Program-made: the position numbers and the translations under genes
Notes under the pieces: generated by a model
Told to the model about the DNA's origin: nothing
Seen by the model: the letters and a program-made list of their open reading frames with translations, nothing else
Databases searched by the model: none
Source: Marchantia polymorpha subsp. ruderalis
Taxonomy: Eukaryota; Streptophyta; Marchantiopsida; Marchantiales; Marchantiaceae
Direction of reading: 5' to 3'
Length of the DNA: 64,000 nucleotides
Assembly (NCBI GenBank): GCA_037833965.1
Contig: AP031352.1
Location: forward strand, 3,328,501 to 3,392,500
In this document: piece after piece, positions 28,598 through 38,700 of the stretch
Numbering within the stretch: position 1 is the stretch's first letter
Layout of the letters: every line of letters begins with the position of its first letter

Positions 28598-28704
28598 GCG
28601 AACGAAATGTAAAAGACGAAGCTTTGTCGCAAAGTTGGAATACTTAACCCTTTATAACTTAATTTTATTGAAGCCTTTATAAATATCTTTTACATTTCGT
28701 TCGC
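28598..28704. repeat. Inverted repeat with 18-bp perfect arms
   Basis: GCGAACGAAATGTAAAAG (28598-28615) and its exact reverse complement (28687-28704) are 71 bp apart. CCTTTATAAATAT strings lie before the left arm and before the right arm. It may be a small MITE or foldback element, but no target duplication was identified. Confidence 0.9.
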
Positions 28705-28930
28705 TCTTCCGAGTGATTTGTCAGTGCAACAGTTAACTGAAACTCAACATCTTGGTGCCCTAAATTTTAAGTATCTTCATCCACATCCACATTCACAAGA
28801 AATATTTTTTGAGGAAAGTTTCATTTCCCCTTACATGAAATGTGAGTATAATTTGGGTACTCAAGTTGATATCCTACTCTACTTATCTATCTTTAAAACA
28901 CTGATCCTCTAACAATTATCCTGTGTGCAC

Positions 28931-29074
28931 AATTCCACTCCATAACAATTCCGTAGCAAATAATCTATAAGGAACCAAAGCTCCATTCCCTTTTGAAGTT
29001 GAAATTCCACTCCATAACAATTCCGTAGCAAATAATCTATAAGGAACCAAAGCTCCATTCCCTTTTGAAGTTGA
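28931..29074 (+). repeat. Perfect 72-bp tandem duplication
   Basis: Units at 28931-29002 and 29003-29074 appear identical; both begin AATTCCACTCCATAACAATT. The lack of differences implies a recent event. Confidence 0.95.
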
Positions 29075-30702
29075 GATAACAATCTGATCTTAACTAAAAA
29101 AGATTCCATGCTCTGGTTGTATCCGTACTAGTGCGACCAAATGGACCTACCATACTTTATAAATTAAACATTTATAATCAGCTGAAAGACGTCTTTCTGA
29201 AGCTTGCTAGTATATCATGACTTTTTAGTACTTTCCGGAAACACCAGAAGAATTCATTACCACAAGCGAGAACTTAGCCGAAAGCTACTTAAATGAATTG
29301 CTAAAGGGAGAGCTGCTTGACAATTGATTCAGATCCTCGGATAACTGGAATTCATTCCACTGTTTTGTCAACCAGTTAAGAAATAGAACATAGTAACACA
29401 GAGGATGCCGAAACAGTTCAATTTCCAATGCTTGAGTGGTTGTAAGAGAAACAACAATCTTACGTGACGAAAAGATATACTAAACCGCTGTATAAACTCA
29501 TTACTTGAATGAGAGAAGAAAACGGGAAGAGGTTACTGGTGTATACGAAGAGGCAAACAATCGCCAAAATTAATGAATAGTATCGCAAAAGCACATCAAC
29601 ATTTGTAGTCGGGAAACTATTACAAAAGTCCATGCGCATTTGACCTACATTACTTAGGCTTGCATACACTACATTAAAAAGTGCTATAGATATTTTGGCG
29701 AAAGATAAAAGCTAGTACTCGCTGCATGACATAGTTGACAATTTTGTCTTCTTACTTACGTTTGCAAGCACAACATATTCACAAAACCAGTAGGCTAGTG
29801 TTCCCAGCATGACATGTCTGCTGGACACGAAATAATTATGAAAGAACAGAGAATGAAATCTAAAACCTCACAATTCAATCTTTCAACTCTAACTTAACTT
29901 ATACAGCTGAAAAGTCGAAACGGAAGATTATACAAGCTAAGGAATACTCTTAGATGCAATCAACACCAATTATCATAGTTAAAAAATAACATTTACATCT
30001 GTAGTTCAGATAGACCCATGTAATTACAGGTGTGACTGCCCAAGACATTGTCAACACTAGAACGTCAAGCTTACATTTACATTCTCGTGACGAAAAAGGT
30101 AACGTTCATTGGCTATAACTTCACGTCACTATATAGAGACGAGAGTCACATCAGATCCTGTGAAGGCTTCTGTTGAAGACATCGAAGAACGTCTTTCCAC
30201 GTCATGACCTCACATTTAACCTATATGGTGAACGCGCAATAGAATATACCTCAGCTGCAGTTCCGGAGACAAAGAGTATTGCTGTGGAAAATCTGATTGA
30301 AATGCTACTGCTGAATTTTACAATGGTAGATTTTGTTGGTGGAGACTACCTGATCTTGCAGCTAGATCAGGTCTGCGCCCAACTATACAGAACCTACCGC
30401 ATGGATTGATTGTGACTCCTTCAGGCTACAGCTGACTTCAGAAATAGTCAGGATGGGGATTCTTTCAGAAACTAAGGCAAGGTACACACCAAGACCGGCA
30501 TGAGGCAAGAGTTAGGTCCTGAAAGGAGGCTGTGAGTAAATTCTGTGTCATATGCTAAGACCTGATCAACCTGGGGCTAAGTGTTTTTTTTCTTTATATC
30601 CAAAATCATCGGCATAGCTTTCCAATGACTAGATAGGTATTTAACAAGTTTGCAACAGCCTAGATTAACACTGTGCAGCACTTACGCTGCTTCGGTTGTC
30701 TT

Positions 30703-31527
30703 TTAAGTTGGGTAGTCTGAGTTGATCCCAAAAATCCGAACCTTGTGCATATGTGGAAACTTGGCGATCAAAAGCACGAACACTGCAATTGTGTTGAGCA
30801 GCAAGACTGGACTCCTGTAGTCTGTTGTGTGGGACGCAATCAAGTACCTGATTACAAACCCAAAAAAAACAAACATAAGTGTCAAGGCCATCCAGGGTTT
30901 GAGCAAAGCTTTAGCTACACAAATAGGGTTACGTCGGGTTTCAAAACTTACAGAACAACAGGAACCACAGTTAAAAATTTGCGGTTGCGAGTAAGCTGCC
31001 GCCCATGGTCTACTTGCTCCCACCACGTTAACTTGTTGTACATCCCTTGATCTTCAGCAAAGGGAGAACCCTTCTTCCAGTGGAAAAACCTGTACGTTAC
31101 CTGTGCCAGAAATCCGAAAGAGCAGATTCACTAAACCATCAATATCGCACAAACCATACGAGCGCAACAATTCCCGGCGCAATCGTCCAGCACGCGTCGT
31201 AAACAGAGAATTGCCTCGCAAAAATGCAAGAGTTCACGCAACGACGCTAAAACTGATGGGCAGATCGTCACGCACCGCAAAGTGTGTCAGGTTGACGACA
31301 GTCCAGGCAGTGCCGGCGGAACATCTGAAAACCGAGAGAATGAGCAGCCAGCCGATAACAATGATGAGAAGGTACGTCGTCCACACGCCCGGATACAAGA
31401 ACCACTCGGTATTCTTGTTCAGATCAGGTGGAGGCACGACTTTCACGTACAAATTTCCCACAACCGGCACCCCTCCATCCAACTCTCTCCGCGAAGATCC
31501 GGCCCTTTGGATCACTCCCTCCGCCAT
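30703..31527 (-). CDS. ORM: ORM/ORMDL protein, regulator of serine palmitoyltransferase
   Basis: This ER membrane protein restrains serine palmitoyltransferase and so sets sphingolipid synthesis. Three minus-strand exons join in frame: 31527-31276, 31100-30952 and 30847-30703 (546 nt, 181 aa). Conserved strings are LNKNTEWFLYPGVWTTY (residues ~36-52), NLTHFAVTYRFFHWKKG, FAEDQGMYNKLTWWEQ, LTRNRKFLTVVPVVLYLIAS, HTTDY and the C-terminal KFPHMHKVRIFGIN. Hydrophobic membrane segments lie near residues 48-67, 70-86, 125-140 and 146-163. Plant ORMs as I recall them are about 157 aa and start near NLYVKV, so this start adds roughly 23 polar residues. An internal start is possible, but the frame is open from the first ATG. 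A pyrimidine-rich tract (on plus) lies upstream. Confidence 0.95.
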
Positions 31528-31733
31528 CTGACAGACAGACTCCCGGGTTCAACACCGCTCCGACCCCACTGCAACTCCCCACAACGATGGCAACCCTGAT
31601 GCAAATCAAGCTCGTGTTCCTGCTCTAATCCCAACGACTGCCCCCTCCCCTTCCCACCCCCCTTCCTCTCAACCTTCTGTTTTCTCTCTTTCCTGCGTTC
31701 GCAGCGCCCTTCGTCGTCTTGCTCGCTTGCTTC

Positions 31734-31759
31734 CCTTCCTTCCTTCCTTCCTTCCTTCC

Positions 31760-31790
<31 letters not shown>
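31734..31790. repeat. (TTCC)n and (CT)n microsatellites upstream of ORM
   Basis: (TTCC)n at about 31734-31762 is followed directly by (CT)n at 31763-31790, inside a wider pyrimidine-rich stretch (31,640-32,000). On the ORM strand this is GA-rich and may be part of its leader or promoter. The long open frames here on both strands are products of the low-complexity sequence. Confidence 0.9.
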
Positions 31791-31795
<5 letters not shown>

Positions 31796-32299
31796 CCTCC
31801 CTCCTCTTCTCTTCTCTTCTTCTCTCTACACTTCTCTTCTCTTCCCTGCATATGCAGCTCTTCTCTTCTCCCCTCCTCCCCTCCCCTTCCCTTCCCTCCC
31901 CTCCCGTCGTCCCAGCCCCTCTGTCTTTGCCCCTCTTCTTCTCCAGAGTCTTCCTCCGCCTTCTCTCCTCGAGGCGCTCTATCTTTCGCTGCTCTGCTCG
32001 GGACCTCGTCCGCACTCTGGCCCTGGAATTTCTCCTGCCCCGGCCCGACGACGCCCCAACAGATGCTCTTCGCATATCCCCCCACTGCGGCTCGTCGCGC
32101 GTCACCTTGCCTGGGCCGTCCCCGAGGCTCGGCGAGGCCCGGCCTCTGCCTCGGGCAATCAAGGAAGGGCCTTTCTCGGCTGCCTTCGGCTACACACTTC
32201 CCTACCGCCCAACGTCCATGTCTATCTATGGCTTCCTTCCTTCCTTCGTCCGCGGACGGCTTGGAGCGACAGAAACGAGTCGGCGTGATTCGGAAGAAA

Positions 32300-33870
32300 C
32301 ATCATCCTCAAAGACGAGAACACAGTCAGTACGATGTCTGGCACATAGCTTCCGCAATATATAGCAAGCGATCGCTATAAGAAGACACAAAATTAATTAG
32401 TAACGATTTTAAATTCGTGCCCTCTATTCTAGGGTTCAATATCTTACTCGTGGTTTGGAGAATCTGAAAGAGCAAGTAAAAGTTTCAGACATCTGGTCAT
32501 CTGCTTTTCATATAAGGGAAAAGCGCGATTTGAATTATTTACAAGAGCATGTTTCTATTTCGGTTAAAGATACGCATTTACGTATCTAATCTACGAAACT
32601 CATCTCTCTCCGCCCATTTTCTTTACGCTCGAGCTGGTTTCTCTTGTTTTTGTTCCATAGAGATCTGCATTCATTCGTATCATATATTTCATTAGCTTCA
32701 AAACTCGTATACAACTGATTTATATACTAGCCCTAGATCCAACAAAACCATTTGATATCCATGTACTCTAATTAGTAGGAGTGATTGTATGTGGGAGTGT
32801 ATCTTTAAAGGAGACTATTAGTTCCTCGGTCATCGTGAGGTTATACATTTTTGGAAGTTGAGATTCAATAGACAACTACTTGTTTTCAAGTTCAATCTCA
32901 TAAGTAACAATTTCAAATATGGAGATTTACATAGGGATTCATGATTGATATTATTATTTTTGGTACATTAGTGATTATTTTTAAGTTTGACACATTACTC
33001 ATGAACTTCTTTATTTCAATTTCTTCATTTTCTTACGATTCATGAAAAGACACTAATTTGAAATCTTATGAAGATAAAAGTATACAGATAAATTTGTATA
33101 ACATTGAGTGTCTCAAGATCACATTTTATTCCTGTGAGGTAGGTTAACAAGTAACTGTGATCTGGCAGGTGGAATTTAATGTATGATGGAATATGGTATA
33201 TAGCTATAGAATAAAATCAGTTTCAAACTTGATAAACTCTTGCATGAAAAAGTTCACGAAAGTTATGACTCAGTCACTTGCTAAGAACATTCTAAGCCAA
33301 ATGCATGAAATTGTAGCTACAAAAACACCTTCATAATCGTCGTGTAAACTGAGATTCAAATTTTCTACATCTTACACATCCAATTTTCAAAAACCAGACA
33401 ACTTGAATATACTTTGTCATCTAGAATATCACTCTAAAAGTTATGTCATCGATATATTTTGACACTATTCATTTTGATTACTATATAAAACCTATGATAG
33501 TTAGTGTCAATTTGATCTTACCCAAAAAATTAATTGCAACTTCTTAGTAAAAGCTACCACAATTGTGTTTTTACCAAACAAACAATGAATATTAATCTTT
33601 ATTTCGATTCAACCAATCCCTTCGAGAGTTTGAGTATCAGAATTTTACTTCAAGATGACTGATATCCAATCTAGTTCAGATATACTGCATGTTTGGGGTT
33701 TCAATCTAAATTGCGGTCCAATTCAACCTGGATTTATTCCTATCTGGTACTTCCGAAGCTTAAAAAAGCATTACGATTTGTTCAACGCAGGGGGCTGGAC
33801 TGAAGTCAAAAATCACAGCTTCTAGCGAAATCTAAAATTAATATATACGGCCAGGTGAGTATTAACACTG
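32300..33870. other. AT-rich intergenic block, no gene seen
   Basis: It contains short frames only, with no named repeat. It separates the ORM promoter side from the duplicated tRNA-Ala segment. Confidence 0.5.
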
Positions 33871-33879
33871 GTTTCCACT

Positions 33880-33952
33880 TGGAGATGCGGGGTATCGATC
33901 CCCGTGCCTCTCGCATGCTAAGCGAGCGCTCTACCATCTGAGCTACATCCCC
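33880..33952 (-). tRNA. tRNA-Ala (AGC), copy 2
   Basis: The 73-nt body is identical to the copy at 26169-26241, including the G3:U70 pair and anticodon AGC. No T-run follows directly on the transcribed strand; the nearest TTTT is roughly 45 nt beyond the 3' end. Internal promoter boxes are intact. It forms the left edge of a decayed duplicate of the 26.2-27.1 kb region. Confidence 0.95.
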
Positions 33953-34400
33953 TCATGACTGCGGATAGGCACAAATATATAATATTATTCTAAAACTATT
34001 ACACGACTTTTTATTGACTTACACATTTTTATTTCGATGTGAGAGTACACGGCTGGTGACGGGAAAGCCGCCACCATTCCAGGAGATAATGCAGGAAAAT
34101 TTTCCCTGCATTATCTTCTTTCATCATATCTCTGTATTCTAGGGTCATATCCGAGTTCATCTAGGTCCTGTCGCTTTTCCTACCTATGCCCTAAGCATCA
34201 TCCAACGGAGTTGCTTTCTTTGGCCCCTGGAGTGTTTCTTCATCGGCATTTGCTGCCTTCAATCAGAAAAATATAAATTGGTCTCCAAACTTCCGAGTAA
34301 CCTTTAAGGCTAATTAGTTGCGACTAGCATTTTCTAATAAGATGTCATTCGATAGGCTTTTTAACTTAACACTCACTTCAATGTGATTAGTAGATTCAAG
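33953..34400 (+). pseudogene. Decayed duplicate of part of the three-exon gene
   Basis: The segment follows the order of 26,242-27,090. Shared strings include GGGAAAGCCG, CACCATTCCAGGAG, ATCCGAGTTCAT, GGAGTGTTT and TTCATCGGCATTTG. An exon 2 counterpart, GGTCTCCAAACTTCCGAGTAACC, replaces the intact GGTCACCAAAGCTCCGAGGAACC. Similarity then continues through intron 2 and fades near the exon 3 border. Deletions and substitutions are many, and exon 3 is not recognisable. It is a fragment, not a gene, and marks an old segmental duplication about 7.7 kb away in the same orientation. Confidence 0.85.
34085..34115. repeat. Hairpin unique to the decayed duplicate
   Basis: GATAATGCAGG-AAAA and TTTTCCCTGCATTATC form a nearly perfect 31-nt foldback with one unpaired base. 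The corresponding place in the intact copy has no such hairpin. Confidence 0.8.
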
Positions 34401-35640
34401 ATCATCTAGACTGCACGCACAAGATAGATTGAAGATCCGTTTGATTGTTTACATTCCTTAGCCAATTTTCTAGCTTTCGTTGTGAGTTTTCCAATCTTTT
34501 CTCCAAATTTGAGTATGTTCTCTCGGTATGGATTTCGAAGCTTATCAAAATCTTGAATTCTTTGACACTAGCGTCATCATCGGTCCAACTTCATGACAAT
34601 GAAGAGTGAATATTCTGAGATCTAGTGCCACCAAATTGGCTCCATGTTAATGGAGTACTTCAGGGCTGACCTAATCCTATTATTCAGCCATAAAATTCAA
34701 GAACACCAATTTATATAATTAAGGAGTCAGAATTTCAACACTCGCTAAGAATAGACAGAACTTCAAATTATACCCAGGAATTTAAAACTTCAATTCGAGT
34801 ACAATTTGTCAAAACTACATTTATACTTCAAGAAAAACAAAGAGGTGAAAAAAAAATGATGGACACATTCAGTGTTTATGTACTCAATCTGTTCACTCGG
34901 TTTTTTGATCAACTGACGATGTTTTTAGGATTTGAAAATACCTTTTTGGTGATTTTTGAAGTATTTTTAATATCTATTAAACGTCATATGGTTCAAATAT
35001 ATTCATGTCTAGAGGAGAGTGATCCATGGTTTGACTTATCGTAAATAGATACATGAAATTTCTGATGGTGATAGAAAAGACCAACCAGTCAAGCACAATG
35101 GTTTGTATTCTTCCAAGGTTGTAACAAGAATTTCACTTGACTCGCTGACGCTTGTAAAGTCGCACGTATCGAATCGAAAGTTTAAAAAAAATTTGGACAT
35201 CAAGAAGGTTAGGTGGTAAAATGGTAACCGATAATTTACCAGAAGATATGAACTTTTACCCAAAAGTATTCCAAATGCAGCCGCGCGAGGACTTTCCAAC
35301 TGGATTGATGACGAAAATCTTACTTGGATCAAGGACACGTCTGCATCCACGGAGTAAAAGTTGTCATCCGGATGATCTGGCGATGTACCGAAGGACCTGT
35401 TAAGCACTTGGTCGCGTCCAGTCATCTCGTCGCTTGCTGACTAGGACCAAAAGCAAAATGACAATCCTGTAAGTTTTGATTCGCTTGAACATGATCCGCC
35501 TGTAATTTAAAAGTCAAATTCGGACAACGTGTAATGTTCTGCTGATCGAGCAGTGCTGTCGTCGAATTTTGTAATTAGCGCAAACTGGAGTGGGAAGGCT
35601 CGTGAAGCCCACAGCTGATTCTGGATAATTCCACTCCGAG
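34400..35640. other. Intergenic region before the sHSP gene
   Basis: Short frames at 34.86-35.04 and 35.04-35.43 kb have no recognised domain. Nothing else is seen. Confidence 0.4.
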
Positions 35641-35652
35641 GGCGCGGAGCAG

Positions 35653-35735
35653 CTCTAGAATATTCCCGGATGGTCTCGACAGATGACCGGTGAAAGTTCT
35701 AAGGCTCTCCAGACCCTTCCACGAGGACTATATAA
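35653..35735 (+). promoter_or_regulatory. Heat-shock promoter: HSEs and TATA box
   Basis: A heat-shock element of alternating units, CTCtaGAAtaTTCccGGA, lies at 35653-35670, with two perfect and two imperfect units. A second core, GAAagTTC, is at 35692-35699. TATATAA at 35729-35735 follows and lies about 200 bp before the sHSP ATG. The arrangement is typical of HSF-driven promoters. Confidence 0.85.
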
Positions 35736-35934
35736 TCAGCCGCGTCCTCAACCTTCCTCATCTTGGAAATCACAGCAATCTGATATTGTGCTCTCTGGCA
35801 GAGTACCGCATATACAGTTGTCGCTTACACTCTCAGTACCTGCGTACCAGTGCCCCACAGCGTCGTGCATCGGATCAGCTTCTGCAATTTCTCTCGATCA
35901 AGTACCTGCTCGTCTTCGAACTCGAGACTCGGCG

Positions 35935-36707
35935 ATGGCTCTGACACGCGGATCTGGAAGTTCCATCTTTGATCCCTTCTTCGGGAACAGCATCTTCGAC
36001 CCGTTCGAGAATTTCCCACTTTTCGATCGTATGCCTCTCCCGACTTTCCCGCGTGATGTGAGTTCGGTGGCCAACACTCGAGTGGACTGGGTCGAAACTC
36101 CTGAAGCCCACGTATTCAAAGCAGATCTCCCTGGTATGTACATCACCTGCGACATTTCTAGACACTAATTTCTTTCAATTTCATGCTGGAAATCGTGGCT
36201 TGGACTTCATAGTCGCGGGCTTAGGCTTATTGCTGCTTAGGACACTCTCTCATTTCCGTCCGTATTCCCTGGAGACTTCGGGAGACAGTATGACTGCAAG
36301 GACAGTGGGATTTCAAGAACCTGCATGCTCGTAGTACGTCAAGTGGCCTTGCGATTCCTGTTCTTACAGTGCGCTGACAACTTCCACTGTCCAACTTATT
36401 GACGTGTCTATTAACGTGCTGGAACTGCGCAGGGTTGAAAAAAGAGGAGGTAAAAGTGCAAGTTACGGAAGATAAGTACCTCAGCATCAGCGGAGAGCGC
36501 AGCAAAGAGGAAGTGAATGAGAAGGATTCGTATCGGCACGTCGAGCGTTCTTACGGAAAATTCTACAGACAGTTCAAGCTGCCGGAGAACGCAAAGGCGC
36601 AGGAGGTTGGTGCCAAAATGGAGAATGGTGTTCTGACCGTCACCGTGCCAAAAGCTGAGGTTACGAAGGAAAAGTCAAAAGTGCGAGATGTCCAGATCAC
36701 GAATTGA
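35935..36707 (+). CDS. HSP20: Class I-type cytosolic small heat-shock protein (HSP20)
   Basis: This is an alpha-crystallin-domain chaperone that binds unfolding proteins in the cytosol during heat stress. Exons 35935-36133 and 36433-36707 join in frame (474 nt, 157 aa). The N-terminus carries [19 protein letters not shown], like the FDPF repeats of class I members. The crystallin domain begins near residue 50 with [20 protein letters not shown] and continues [10 protein letters not shown]. It includes [23 protein letters not shown] and [14 protein letters not shown]. The C-terminus ends VRDVQITN, with a V-x-I motif for oligomer contacts. The start was chosen because the upstream frame extension carries no family sequence and would begin before the expected transcript start. 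A 299-bp intron splits the G of DLPG. Angiosperm class I sHSP genes are mostly intronless. Confidence 0.94.
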
Positions 36708-38700
36708 AAGTGAAGATCCGAGGAAGAACAATTGGACGAACTCGACGGATCGTGCTTATCTTGTTTTCAGACTCAGAGAAGTAGAGCGTCTCGATGCATA
36801 AGAGAAAGAGTAATCGTTTTGTAAAGTCTGGACGAATGTCTAATACCTCAATCTTGAGCCGGAACGGTAGATTTGAGACTAAGTAGCAGGGCCTTCAAAT
36901 GTAGTGTAACAAGTCGAAAATAGAATCGGTGGGAGATAACTGGATGAACGATTTGTGAGACAGCTGTCTCGGAATGATAGAACGAACGACACAGTCGCTT
37001 CTTCGGCAGATGCTGTGTGCTTAGGTTTGCACCAAAATCGCTGGCTGTTTATCCCCATCAATATGCATTAAGCCTTTAACGAGAATTCCTAGCAATAAAG
37101 AGAAGTTACCTGACAAACGAAATGTGAGTCTTGTTTTTTGTCAAAAGTTTATATGCAGCGGAGAAATTTGGCAAGTGTGTATCCGAGTAAGTTAGATAAC
37201 GTGGGCATCGTCCACGTTATCCGTCTGTGGGCATAGTCGGATTTCCACCATTACACCAAAATGAGCGCCTCTTACTACGGCATTTGTTCCTTCTAGCTGA
37301 TTGTTTGAGACAATTATCCAGCGCTATAATTCTGCGATTACAATTCGATTATCACTAATCATCTGGAAAGTAGCATTATAAAGCGCCAGTCCTTGAACGA
37401 TTCTAAGGCTTAATCAAACGTTGCGACGATTACGAGCGACGAATACATGAAAGACAAGAACGATTGAGACCGTTCATTCAATCATAATGTACCTGTGGAA
37501 TATTTGTCATTCATGGCCCGAAAGGTGTCAGCTACAAACCTAGAATGAAAATATTATGGAAAAATACCAACAGCACGCTTCAATCTGATAATATTGCATA
37601 AATCCCAACAGAACGATCTGTGTTGCTTAAATTGTCCTTGTGGACTACACAATGAAACGTTTATAAATACTTGGTTTGAAGTCAGGTAGGAAAAAATCTT
37701 ACGATCGCATCTCCTGAACTCTTGTCACACCATAAGGAATTCGACCTTAAATGTAGATCACTTTTAATGATTGGTATGATTCATGACCACGGTAGTAGCT
37801 TCCTCATGAAATCTTGTCATGTGTTCACAGCTCCACAAGTCGAGGTAGCTTCCTATACATCACACAGTTTCTATCTTCACTTAGCATAGTAACAACAAAT
37901 TTTCCACTCTCCATTCTCGTATCTCGTGGTACTTGGTAGATACTATGATGTGTCACTGCAATCTGCATTAGGAGGTTGATGCTCATTCCCCAGCAGGCTT
38001 TTACCTGCGTTTCTAACAAGTAGAACCGGACAACGGTAGAATTGACATTTTTGTTCAATGTCTCAGCTGTATGATGTAATAGACATGTATTGGAACCTGT
38101 AAGTTATCTTATGAGAACTGTGAAACACCACTGAAGTAGACTGACTATGTGTCGCCTGAATTGTGACTCGACCCTTACTCCTAAATTTTTCGTTTGTCTT
38201 CAAATCACATTCTTTAATGCGAGCCGACGTCTCCTAGACTATGCTTTAGGTCTCACTTGGTTAAATGCCCCTGCTTTTCAGAGTTAACATTTTTCGTAAG
38301 CTTAAAGATACGGAGCTCTTCTAGCACACAAGTTGTATATATTGCGATTACACAACCTTCTGGCATAACTGGAGTTTGCTTCAGCAGACGCTTCACCAAT
38401 TTAAAGCTCACTACAATGAGCTTTGCTTCGACAGACTTTGACATGATTAGGCTTTCAGAGCATATTACTAAACAAAATTCATCTGCTTGGGCCATATATG
38501 AACAATTTGAGACGAAGCCACATATATCGATGCCGCAGAGGTCTTAGAAAGTTAAGTAGAGTTGAAGTTTAGACATTAAAGACCATTACTTTCAATCAAG
38601 TTGTGTAGTTGATGATTTTTGATCTATCTATTCTCTTTAATAGGTTTTGATTGATAAATGATGCACATTCTTAACTTTCTTCTTTTCTTGCTTCTACTTA
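36708..38700. other. Intergenic region, no gene seen
   Basis: It holds the sHSP 3' flank, a 10-bp-arm hairpin at 37195-37221 with an ACGT core in each arm, and frames at 37.8-38.5 kb without recognised domains. Confidence 0.4.
37195..37221. repeat. Hairpin with ACGT cores
   Basis: GATAACGTGG (37195-37204) and CCACGTTATC (37212-37221) are exact reverse complements around a 7-nt loop. Confidence 0.9.

Larger units (their letters stand above)
27611..30702. other. Intergenic region with short repeats, no gene seen
   Basis: It holds an inverted pair at 28.6-28.7 kb and a perfect 72-bp tandem repeat at 28.93-29.07 kb. A frame at 30,173-30,409 has no recognised domain and may overlap the ORM 3' region on the other strand. 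Confidence 0.4.

Noticed and set aside
30173-30409. 78-codon plus-strand frame near the ORM 3' end
   Set aside because: No domain or splice partner; probably antisense to the ORM 3' UTR.
31512-32380. Long overlapping frames of about 140-220 codons on both strands
   Set aside because: They come from (TTCC)n/(CT)n low-complexity sequence and give only Ser/Leu/Pro or Arg/Glu/Lys strings.
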